Shown one piece after another: positions 41,263 through 54,200 of a stretch of DNA of 64,000 nt. The position numbers and the translations under genes are program-made. Within the stretch, counting starts at the first letter, position 1. Every line of letters starts with the position of its first letter. The notes beneath the pieces are model-generated. The model had not been told where the DNA came from. It was given only the letters and a program-made list of their open reading frames with translations, and did no database searches. Origin of the DNA: Aspidapion aeneum (lineage: Eukaryota > Arthropoda > Insecta > Coleoptera > Brentidae); assembly GCA_963576565.1 (NCBI GenBank), contig OY755039.1:69940886-70004885 (forward strand). Direction: 5' to 3'.

Positions 41263-44200
41263 CTAAAAAAATTACAAAAAAACCTGTTTTTAGATCTGCT
41301 CGTACTGCGAGGTCAACAGCAAAAAACAACTTAAAAACAATATTAAAGTACAGTAGAATCTCGCCGCGGATCCGGCCCTTTGATGATCCGTCATTGCCAA
41401 TAATTCAGCGGTAATTTGGTAAATACAGATTTTTAATGCACTTCCAAGTAACATTATTACCACTCAAGGTTTTATTAATTTGGTTCGGAGGTTAATTAGA
41501 GGGTGCTGTTATGGCTTTTAGGATCAATTTGGCTACATAAAGGTAATTTAAATTGCCAATTATCTAAAGAGGTGTTATACAACCAAAAAGTGATCTATAA
41601 AGGAAATATAATAAAACTGATCTGCCTTGTTTTCCTTTTAGATACTTTTGGACTTATTTATTTCTCATTTATAAAGATGGTCCTATAAAACCCTTTTACC
41701 TAAAGTTTTTAAAAAGAAATAAATATTAACTTTAGTCATTTAGTTTTTTTCATTACTTTAGGTCATAAAAAAAATGTTTTATAATAGGGCTAAAAGGTTA
41801 CCTTATATCCTTTTGTTTTTATAGTTACCAGTAGTTTAATAGTAAATATGATTATATAGGCGGCCATTAGAACCTAGTTTCCTTAAGGCTTTTAAGAGTG
41901 GTAAATATAAACTTTAGACTTGATTTTTGTCATTACTTTTAGGCATTTTAAAAAGGTTTTATAGGAAGGCTTAAAGGTAAACTTAATTCTTGTGTTTTTA
42001 GTAAAATAGTTAAAATTTTGTTGTTAAAAACACGAATGGTTGTCCCCGTCGAACTTTGTTTTAAATTTTTTTAAATTTTGTTAAATTTTTTTTAAAACTA
42101 TTGGATAGAAAAGATATTTGAGCTGCAAAATTTTAACAAACAGAACAACAACAAAACACTCATTTTATCATCTCCAACGTCACATGAGTTAAAACCATCT
42201 TAAAATATTTTCTTCATTTAATTTTTTGTATTTTGTTCTTAGGCCCTAAAGAAGTTTAAAGATAGTAAACGAAACGTTGCCCAAAAATTAGACATTTGAT
42301 TTATTGTCCCAGACCCGACAAATAGAAAGACCTAGAAATTTATAGAAAGGGGCACAATCACTTCAAACTTACTTTAATCTGAAAACGTGCTTCTTCTTCT
42401 TATAATCAGAAGCAATCGATGCGTTTGCTCCTCTCATCGATAACGGGGTTTCGTTCTTGAATCGCTGATCTGGAGCGGATTTCGCCGACTTGACATCCTT
42501 GTAAAATGAAAACTGACTCCCGCGGAGTACAGCATATACCTAAAAGAATATAGAAAATAATATTTAATGGAGCAAGTCAAAGTACTATTTTGGATAGACT
42601 GACTTATGCACTTATTTACATCTGTACTGGGAAATCGCCTCTAAAAATGACTGATACAAGCGTGCCCCAACAAGCGGACACTTACGATTTCGTCGAATTT
42701 GTCCGCTTATTGGAGGTGTCCGCTTATGAGAGAGAACTGCAAAATTTTAATATATATTTATTAACAATTTCCGGTGCTTGAGTTTTTCGGATATTAAATT
42801 TTTCAGCGATTTTTGTGCTGATAGATGTTCCTTCTCCGAAACTTCCATTTTTTCACGTAAACTAAGAAGTTTTTACTAGGCGCCATGTCAAAGATATCTA
42901 TTGCTACCCAACTTAACAATAAAATAAAACACAGCAGTCCCGCCGAATAAAATATGTTGTAAATACAACAGAAGTATTTAGTCTCCGCATTAAAACGGAA
43001 AGAGGTAATCCCCGACTGCAGAGTGCGTTATTGCCAACATACTACATAATATTTATGCCCATGTCGTGCAGCGCTCCGTCTCGTTGTCAGAGGTTCGCGT
43101 CCGGTTAAGGGAGGTTTCAGATTTATTTTACCAAAAAAAAATTGTCGGCGTCCGGTTATAGGAGTGAATTTTAAATGTAAAGAAATAGGAAAGAGCTTAA
43201 CAAATTTGTCAGCTTAAAGGGAGTGTCCGCTCAATCGAGGTGTCCGCAAGGAGAGGTTTTACTGTACTCATACCTTATCCCATGACCTGTTGCTGGATCT
43301 GACATGTGTGTTCTCCCATTCGTGTTTGCGAACCAAATTGCCTTCGAAACCTTCCTCGTCTTCTCCACGTTCTATTAAAAATAGTAACAAAATATAATTT
43401 TTATAAATGTTATTACGACAAAACTTAACACTCTTCAACACACATTTACCGGTTGGTATTAAATCTAGAAAGTGGGTTCGTTTAGTTCTCAGGAAGATAT
43501 CTATAAAATAATTTTAGGCAGTTACACTTTTTTGTGACATTTCCAACCTCTTTATTTATCATATGCATACTGACAGCAACAACAAAAAAATCTGAAAAAT
43601 GGCATCTCTTTGAGTTATTTTTATCTGTGCGTTCTTTTTGTCAACCTATCAAGTAGGAAAATTAAAGCATTTTAAATATTTTATAAAAAGATACACATAC
43701 ATTTTATTGAACCCTGGCTTGTTACGTATCAAAAGTGGCGATGCAGCAGTTCTACCATGGCAATGACTTACCTACGTCTGTATGCGTAAATGGGTAAAAT
43801 TGCTGTATCGGCGGATTTACCCAAATCGATGTTGCGAAGCAACTCAGGGGAATGATACAAGTTCGTGATTACGAGAGAGTCGAGTGAAAGTCAACAGAAA
43901 GATGTAAGAAAGTTTGATCACAAACCCCGAAGGCTGACGCCAAACAAATTTAGAATGTAAGTACCTTTAGGTTTACTTTTATACATTTTTAACTTTTATA
44001 CTCATGACAAATAATCCTCAGTGTAAATAATTATAGTTTGTAAAACCGTCATACCAACTTATTAATTCTATTCTTAAGTTCCTTTTCCCCACTTATGTGA
44101 TAATAAGTTTTAAATCAGAAGTCGATAATTAATACCAACAATTTACCATTTTCCTCATCATTTTATCCAGAAACAATGACAGTTTTATCCCAACATGACA

Positions 44201-45737
44201 TATTTACCTCTTAATATATTTCTGGTTAGGAAATATGTTTATTTAATGTCAAAGTCACAAAAGTGTAATTGCGTATGGCAAGGACTATATATACAAAATT
44301 TTACAAAAAATTTTCAAAAAAATTAAGTCTCATTTAAAAATTTTAGAAAAGGATGGCTGGATGCGTTTGGAAGAGGTTCTAGAATAGATGCAAAACTAGG
44401 TTATAACCTTATAACCTTTCTAACACTTTAATAACAACATTAATAACAACCGAGAAAATTCTGTGTTAAGTTTTCGCACGGACACCAGGTATAAAAAACA
44501 ATTTTAAAATTTTAGTTTTCTCCCCTTTCTAAAAACCGCTACTTTAGGCCAATTATAATTTCTTCATTATTATTTTTCAACTTTTTCTATTAATATCTAA
44601 AATATATACTGAATCAGCAGCCCTAATAAAATGGGGTCAATTGTATAATATAGTTGGAGACTAGGGACTTATTGCAATAAAGCCCCGCAGTAATAGTGCC
44701 GGGCAGTATTCTGAGAGTTTTACATTGAAAAGTCGTTTATTTTCTTTTACTAAAGAAAGGCGGCAATAATTCTGGTTCTTATAGTAAAGAACGGCCTTTT
44801 GTTGAAAGTTCACAGCTGATCTAACACTGTGAAACTGTCAGAATACTGCCTGGCACTTACAGCCTGGCTGTATTATAATTAATAAGTCCCTACTTACTTC
44901 GTTTCTACCTTAAAACTCATTTTAAAAATATGTAAGTATCTTTAAATAATATCGGTACTAATCTCAATTCAATAAATCCTTAATGTTAAAAGAAGAAGTA
45001 CCTACGAATAGTCGTAGTTTAACTGAAAACTTTTATACACAGATTAAAATATTTATAAATTACCTAAAAACTATAATAACAAAAAAATACTTGAACGAAG
45101 CATAAACTAAGCAAACTTGATAACAACATGCATCTACAAAAGAGTTCTAATTCTTTTTGGATATATAAAAATACAATTAATTAATTAATTAATAAACACG
45201 TGAAAAATTGTGGTTTTTCATGGGTAATATTTGGTTAAAGAAACAAAGCCTACTGGATTTTGGTTTAATTCTTATGCTAACCAACATCTTATATAAAGTA
45301 TAAAGGATCCTCAAAGAGCAAATAAAAAAACACAAACCTTGGGCAGCCCCTAGCGCCCCCTCGTCGTCACTATGGGCTCCCGAGGGCGACTTGGGGGTGC
45401 TCTTTTTCCATCTAAAGCTTCTAAATGGCGACTTACTGCGTGATCTGTCCTTTTTCTTCGATTTCTCTTCAAATCTGGACACTATTTGAGAAGCGAAAAT
45501 GCAAACAAAACATACAAATAAAGCAAAACCAAACTAAGTAAATCAAACAAACAAGTAAAAAAATATATTAATGCATTTTGTCTAAGAAAGTATAAATCGG
45601 TCCACATCAAAAGTGCGACAAAGATTCTGTCTGTATGCAGAATCAAAAAAAAATATAACTTTAAAAATTTTGGACTATATAGCCCACATACAGGCAGTAC
45701 AGTAGCACGGTCCCTAGAATAGACCGGTCTTCGGATC

Positions 45738-45833
<96 letters not shown>

Positions 45834-48204
45834 GTCTTATTTGCCATGGGTCACTATTGCTATCTCAGTAACTATAAGAACTACAAGGTTGTTCAAATTA
45901 GATAAAATGAGCAGTTTTTGGGGAAAATTAAAAATCTGGTTTCACATTTAAAAAAAACACTATTATATCCCGAGCTACGGGGGTTTTTTGAAAAATTGCT
46001 CAAATCTATTTTATTAAATATCTCAAAAAGTATAGTTTTTACAAAAAAATTGTAAAGGAATTTTTTTTTGCATTATTGACGTTCTTTAATATGGTATTTT
46101 TTAAGCAAATTTACCACGTCTAGTTTTCGAGATATTACCATTAAGTTACTGTTTTTAGATACGGGCCTGTATTTTTTATTCCATTTTCTAAAAAAACTTT
46201 TTTTATGATTCTAACGATGTATCACATGTTCATATTTATTTGTATTTTAATGCAAAAAAAATTACATTTAAGTTTTTTGGCACTTTTACCGTTTTATCAT
46301 AGGTGGCTTGAACAGCAAAAAAAACAATTGCTTATAAAAGCCTATGATGCGTAATACATCTGTTAAATTTAGTTTGGTTACTAAGGATATTGATATTTGC
46401 AAAAAAAATGTATGGTCCGATGAAAGCCGTTTTTTAAATAATGGATGGTACAACAGGAACTGGCATTATCGGTGGACACAAGAAAATTAGCATTTTCAAA
46501 GAGAAACGGCATTTCAAGAAAGATTTGGGATAAATGTTTTTTCTTGCAAGAAACTTTCACCGGATTAACCCATTACAATTTTCTGACAAATACATTACAA
46601 GATTTTTCGGATGATCTGCCTTTAGATGTTCGAGCGAATTTTGAGTACTACTAGCAGGATGGTGCACCCGGCAACAGAGATCGTTGTACCACGTTTTTGA
46701 ATTATTTCAAACCAAATCAGTGGATCGGAAATAACGGATCAATACGTTGGCCCCCCAGGTCACCGGACATTACTCCTCTGGATTATTCCATATGGGGTCT
46801 TAACAAAGATAAGGTTTATAAAACTGGTCCTCGAGATTAGGAGGACCTACTTCATAATAAATAAGGCAAGCCTGTAACCAAACCCTAGGACTCTAAGCAA
46901 AATCTAAAATAAAATAACGAAAAGGGCGACCTCTGCTTGCAACAAAATGGTGGACATTTTCAGCATTTGGATCAGTAAGATGTTTTAATTTGAAAAAACG
47001 TGTTCAAATAAAAATAAATATTTTTAAATAAGTTTAATTTAATTAATTAGTAAAAAGTTTAAATGTTTTAAAAGTTAGTAAACAGTTTTTTTTATTAAAC
47101 GCATCAGTCTGTTTATAAAACAGTCAATTGTTTTGTTGGTCTAAAATCTAATTTTTCATTATTGAAATACGCTGCCATGTTGGTTTAAACTAAATTTAAC
47201 AGATGTATTACACATCATGGGTTTTTATAAGCAATTGTTTTTTTTGCTTTCCAAGCCACCTATGATAAAACGGCCAAAGTGCCAAAAAACTTAAATAACA
47301 TTTTTTTACCATTAAAATACAAATAAATATGTCATACATCGTTAAAATCATAAAAAAATTTAAAAAATGAAATAAAAAATACAGGTCCGTATCTAAAAAA
47401 GTAAGTTAATAGTAATATCTCGAAAACTAGTTGTAGTAATTTTTTTCGAAAATACCAAATTGAAGACCGTCAAAGATGCAAAAAAAATTCCTGTATGATT
47501 TTTTTGCAAAAAGTATACTTTTTAAGATATTTAATAAAATAGATTTGACCAATTTTTCGAAAAACCCCCGTAGCTCTGGATATAATAGTTTTTTTTTTAA
47601 ATGTGAAACCAGATTCTTAAGACTTCTCATTTTATCTAATTTGAACAACCTTGTAGTTCTTATAGTTACCGAGATAGCAATAGTGACCCATGGCAATTAA
47701 GACACCAATGTCGAATTTTTCACGTCACTGGCGGTCCAGCTGATTTTTGTTAGTTAGTTAGATATGATATGAACAACTAATATTTTTTGAATTTTTTGAA
47801 AACTAAGGCAATTTTCCTACTATTTTTTAGTATATTCTTATAGAATAATATTTTTCAGACATACCAGTCGTTATCGAAGAAAATAATGAGTTCGTTTCAG
47901 CTTCAAAAATAATTCGCTGACCTACATCTTTGTTTACTTCCCAAGTCCTCGGTTCACCTTCGATACTAAACGATCACATTCAGTTTGACTTGTTGTTTAA
48001 GTTTTTTGTAATAAAAAAATAACGCGGGCTAAAAAAAGTAACGACAATATCTCTAGAAAATTATTTCTTATAAGGATGTACTAGAAAACAGTAGGAAAAT
48101 TGCCTTAGTTTTCAAAAAATTCAAAAATATTAGTTGTTCTGTTGTTCATATCATATCTAACGTTTGTTTACTCAGCTGAACCACAGTGACGTGAAAAATT
48201 CGAC

Positions 48205-48246
<42 letters not shown>

Positions 48247-51200
48247 ATCCGAACACCGGTCTATTCTATCCACCGTGATAGCGGACCTCCATCCAAGGCC
48301 ACCAAAAAAATACAGGCCACGACACTGAAAAAAATAGCTAAAAATAAATAAATATTCATGAACCGTTATTCCAACTTCAATATTTTAAAGACAGTCAGCT
48401 GTGTCGTGTGGTGACCATCAAAAAATACTCTGCCGATATATGGGCCCCTAAGCTCACACTAGCTACTATAGTTATAGTGTACGTGTGAGCTAATATAATT
48501 AAAAACTGAAAGATATTTTATTCAGCTCCAGACTAAATTACCTTTCGTTTGATACCACACAAGCCATGTTTTAAATTAAACTCAAATTTTTGAAATCTAC
48601 CCCTACCCTTAAAAAAAACAAAAACTAAAATGTATTTTGTTTCACTCCGGACTCAATTACCTTTTGTTTGATATCACACATGCCATATTTTCACGTAAAC
48701 TCTAATTTTTTTAATCTACCCCCACCCTTTTATTTGGCTTGTGTTCGGTGGATTTTGTTTATTTTTAAATGGGACCATCTCGCCCCAAGACCCAGCCTAA
48801 GTAAATTTCATTGAAATCGGGCAAGCGGTTTTTGAGTTATGCGAGTTGGTCGTTACAGACAGACAGACATACAGACAGACGGCGCGACAAAAACGTTTTA
48901 AAATCATCTGAAACGCAAAGATATATCAAAATTTTTGAAATCGGAGCAACTTTTTTTTTCTCGAAAAAATTAGGATCACCATAGCTACACTACTATAGTA
49001 TAGTATATGTGTTAGCTAAAAATCAGCCCCCGATGTGACTTCAACAAAGTGGACGATCGTGGCCCGTCCGTTTTGATAGCCCTGCTCCATTCAGCTGTGA
49101 TTTTCAGATGGGCTGGCAATCCATTTTATTTTTACGAAATCCGTGTTCACGGTACTTACGTGTCTGTGACCGAGGTGACGATTTGGTTTGAGGTGTATCT
49201 ACTATTTTAGCAGTAGAAGGCGTGCTGTGGTGCGGTAAAGTGGCAGGCCTTGGTTGCGACTGTCTTCCATGCACTATAATAGGCAGAATAAACACATGCT
49301 CATGCTCTGTTGGCGCTACATGCAATTTTGTTTTTAACTCAAGTGATTTCAGTTTTAGATGCTGTGATTTACATATATTTTCATAAAAATCCCCTTGATA
49401 TTAAATTGAGTGTTTAAAAGACTAGGTGGTAAAAGACAAACCCAAATCCCATTTTGCCAACTGCGCATTCGCCGCTTGTCTCTTTTTCTTCTCATGTAAA
49501 TTGTTTCCCCCTCTCTTCCTCTCATGGCAGCAAATTTAAATCGGACATAAATAATGTTGTTGTTCTTAAACCCAAAAATAAATAAAAATAAAAAAATGTT
49601 TAGATTGTTTGTTAAATCAGCTTCTCTGTCCTCCTTCCGAGAGGTCCACAGAACGAGAGGTCGAAATTACTGTGAAACTAACCTCTTGGATCTCAAATGT
49701 ATCCTAACTTGGGGTCCAACACATGACCTTCAACCAAGGGGTGGTTCGATCGTCAATTTTTGTACACCAAAAGGAAATACCTACCATAATTCCCGGTATA
49801 CTACGTATTTACTAGTATTTCTCCTAGCCTGTCTGTACACCAAAAGAAAATACCGAGCCAACCCAAAAAAAAGATTTAAAAAAAATAGTTTTTCAATAAA
49901 GAACGTTATTTTGAAAAAAAAAATTAAACGCCACCTTTCTCTTTTTTCTTCTCAGTTAAACTGTTCCCTTCTTTCTCCCTCTCATGGAATCATGGAAGTT
50001 TGGCGGCAAATTTAGAAAGCTCTTTGATTAAAAAACTATTTTTCCAAAATCTTTTTTTTGTCGGGTCAAAGGTCAGGTATTGGCCCCTAGTCATTGAGTA
50101 AATAACCCATATAGTACTAGACGAATTTATTTCAGCGCCATCTGTCCCTCAATATGGTAAAGCTCGCCGGTGGCATCTCTATATGGGTTATTTACTCAAT
50201 GCCCTAGGTTAGGATACAATTTTGGATCCAAGATGTTCGGTTAACACCGATTTTGACCTCCCGTTCTGTGGACAGGGAAGCTAATTTATGGAAAAATCTA
50301 GACAAATTATTATTTTTATTTAGTTTTGGGTTTAAAATCAACAACATTATTTATTCCCGATTTAAATTCGCCGCCAAACTTTCATGATACCGAGTTGCAT
50401 ATGAGCAAGAGAGAGGGAAACAGTTTACATGAGAAGAAAAGAGAGAGAAGTGGCGAATGCGTAGTTAAAAAAATAGGATTTTGGTTTGCCTTTTACCGCC
50501 TAGTTATAACAGGTATAAATGCTACACGGTGGCTAGAATAGACCGGTGTTCAGATGTTATATATATGTCGAATTTTTCACGTCGTCCAGCTGATTTTTTA
50601 AAAAGTAAGGAAATTTTCCTGCTATTTTTTAGTTTATTCTTATAAAATAATATTTTTCAGATATACCAATTGTTATTTTTTTTAGCCCGCTTCATTTTTC
50701 TTTACACAAAAATTAAAATTCGAAGAAAATAATGTGTGTTTCAGCTTCAAAAATAATCCGCTAACCTACATCTTTGTTTACTTCCCAAGTCCTCGGATTA
50801 CGTTTCATACTAAACGATCACATTCAGTTTGACTTGTCTTTTAAGTTTTGTGCAAAGAGAAATAAAGCGGGCTAAAAAAAATAACGACAATACGTCTAGA
50901 AAATTATATTTTATAAGGAAAAACAGTAGGAAAATTGCCTTAGTTTTCAAAAAATTCAAAAAATATTAGTTGTTCATGTCATATCTAACTTTTGTTTTCA
51001 AAAATCAACCCTACAACAGCCGTAGTAAGCTAAGTGGCCAGCTATAGTCCCAAACAACAGCGTCAAAACTACAGAAAGCATCAGCGGTTCATTTAAGATG
51101 TATCGTTTGAGTTTACGCGAAACGATTTTTAAACGTGTACACATCCGAAATATACGAGGTATCCCAATAAAATTATAAGACTTGTAAAAAAATCTACTTT

Positions 51201-54200
51201 ATTTAAATACTAATACAACTTAATGATGTTCCTAATTAATGTAGTCAGTCCCCTTCTCTATCGACGCAGCGTTGCATGCGTTTTTATCCAATGTTGGAAG
51301 CAATTTTGGAAATCATCAGAAGAAAGGCTGTTAAGAAGTCTTGCCGTTTTTTCCTTGACGTGTTCTAATATTTTAAAACGGGTTCCTTTTAACGATTTCT
51401 TCACTTTTGAAAAGAGGTAGAAGTCGCAAGGAGCCAAGTCAGAATATGGTGGGTGGTTCACGAATTATTAGCTAAAAACTGCTTAATGGATAGGGCATTG
51501 TGGGCCGGTGCATTGTCCTCGTAGAGCAGCCACGCGTTGTTGTTCCACAAATCTGGACCATTTTTTCTTGGACGTTCCCTTAGCCACATCAGTACTTCCA
51601 AATATAAACGTTGGTTGACTGTTTCACCCTCACGCGCCCATTCAATAAAAACAACACCCCTAATATCGAAAAAAAAAACAATATACATCGCTGTTTTAGA
51701 TGTGCTGGAGCGCCCTTCTCGTTCACCATCTTTAACTTCTTTAAAACCCTCGAAAAAGTTTTTATGCTACATAGTAAGCATTGCACGAGACATACACTGC
51801 TCTCTGTAGACATCCTTTAGCATTTGAAAGCATTCAGTAGCCGTTTTTTTGAGTTTTACTTTAAATTAATACGTTGCTCAATTTTTTCGTTTGTCTTAAT
51901 TTCGGCAAATGACCTATGCACGATCCCCTTCAAACCACTGCATAAACCAAACTAGTAGATGAAAGGCGACAAGATTGCGCGCGGTAGTAGAACGCACATC
52001 AAGATGAATAACTCCAACCGCCCGAGGCGTGGAGATTTAAAACCTGTTAGTACGGGGGCCAGTCTCAAAATTTAATTGTCATACCTCGTATATCTTAACA
52101 TTGTTCAATGAGTCTGGGGCCATTAAACAATGTAGTTAAATCCCAGGTATACACTGTTCAAAAAAACGTTGATTTAACATTCAGTAAAGGATCATATTAA
52201 ATAAACCTTGTCAAAGCAGTTTTCGACTTCGGAATTTTAGGCAGAAAAACATAAGCAAAAAGCAAAAATATTTTGACAAACATGCACTAAAAAGTTCTAC
52301 TTACCAGAATAAATAGAAATAGAAAAAGAGAGTGAAAGCTAAATTATTATAGCTGCTTTACACAAAATAGTAGGAAAAAATTCGGAGAAAAATTCTATGT
52401 CAAATTAGACCAAATGTATAGAGGACCACGAAAATGTAAAATATAGCAACACTACAACGAAGAACAAAAAGATGATTCATATCGTAAAGATTATGCGATC
52501 AATACAACTAAAAATATTTTTATTCTGTAAAACAGCTACTATAATTACCAGAGTTTGAAAAGTTTTTTAAAGAAAAGTATCATTTTTTAAGCTCAATAGT
52601 TACCAACTTGGTCATACATTATGTATTTGATTGTACCAATATTCTATTTTAATAATCTATGTTCAATTTATTTTTAAGCATCTTAGTATTACATTTTCAA
52701 ATTTTAAAAACATAGAATAATATGAAAGGAATATTGTGAGGACATACTTAACGAAAAAACTGTCAGAGCTTGCGGACAATTCCTCAAAACGGAGATGTTA
52801 GTAGCTCGTATACTAGGTTCGGTCTTATTGGACCTCCTCGGTACGAGCGTAACAAGTGATAAGGCTACCATAACTGATATTGCAATTCGGCAGTTCGTCT
52901 GTTTTCAGTAAATGTCCACATTTCATATTTCCTTTTCAGACATCATCATCCCCATTCATCGACCCTTAACACTTGTTACGCTCGTACAGAGGAGGTCCAA
53001 CAAGACCGAAATTAGTATACGAGCTACTAATATCCCCGTTTTGAGGAATTTCCCGCAAACTTTGTTGTTTTTTCGTTAAGTATGTCCTCACAATATTCCT
53101 TTCAATTTATCTCCGGGCTTCAGAGATTTACTGAGACTGATTCTATCGGTCTCCGTAGTGACGTCAAATTTCGCCTCAAACCTGAGGCTACCCTGACTGA
53201 TATTGCAATTCGGCAGTTGGTCTGTTTTCAGTAAATTTCCACATTTCATATTTCCTTTTCAGACATCATCATCCCCATTCATCGTTCCTTAACACTTGTT
53301 ACGCTCGTACCGAGGAGGTCCAACAAGACCGAAACTAGTATACGAGCTACTAATATCCCCGTTTTGAGGAATTGCCCGCAAGCTTTGTTATTTTTTCGTT
53401 AAGTATGTCCTCAGGCTATTCCTTTCAATTTATCCCCGGGCTTGAGAGATTTATCGAGACTGATTATATCTGTCGCCGTAGTGACGTCAAATTTCGCCTC
53501 AAACCTGAGGCTACCTTACTGATATTGCAATTCGGCAGTTGGTCTGTTTTCAGTAAATTTCCACATTTCATATTTCCTTTTCAGACATCATCATCCCCAT
53601 TCATCGTTCCTTAACACTTGTTACGCTCGTACCGAGGAGGTCCAACAAGACCGAAACTAGTATACGAGCTACTAATATCCCCGTTTTGAGGAACTGCCCG
53701 CAAGCTTTGTTATTTTTTCGTTAAGTATGTCCTCAGAATATTCGTTTCAATTTATCCCCGGGCTTGAGAGATTTATCGAGACTGATTATATCTGTCGCCG
53801 TAGTGACGTCAAATTTCGCCTCAAACCTGAGGCTATCCTGACTGATATTGCAATTCGGCAGTTGGTCTGTTTTCAGTAAATGTCCACATTTCATATTTCC
53901 TTTTCAGACATCATCATACCCATTCAACGTCCCTTAACACTTGTTACGCTCGTACAGAGGAGGTCTAATATACCCGTTTTGAGGAATTGCCCGCAAGCTT
54001 TGTTGTTTTTTCATAAAATAATATCGTAAAATATTTGGTACAATCAAATAAATAAAAGAAGTTGCAATATGGTTGTCACCTCTAAAATTGAGCTGCTCAA
54101 TTTACATAAAAATACGTATGAAAGTAAACTTATTAATCTGTGTATAAAATTCTTTTTTTTTAAAACTAGCTAAAATAAATGTTATATAAAGTAAACACAT

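Larger units (their letters stand above)
45706..48277. mobile_element. Composite inverted element with (AT)n arms, itself invaded by a mariner-like element
   Basis: Outer arms: TAGAATAGACCGGTC then TTCGGATCTTATA plus (AT)n at the left (45716-45829), and the complement at the right (48213-48269). Inside the AT tracts lie TGTCGAATTTTTCACG (47709) and its complement (48190-48210). The same order (ACCGGT block, short TA run, TGTCGAATTTTTCACG) recurs at 50532-50585. The left arm is split by the element at 45830-47706. Confidence 0.65.

Noticed and set aside
45482..45847. Open frame with a long Tyr-Ile repeat
   Set aside because: It is a translation of the (AT)n tract and has no coding features.
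49554..50015. 153-codon ORF
   Set aside because: It spans an arm of a foldback element and has no domain or codon signal.
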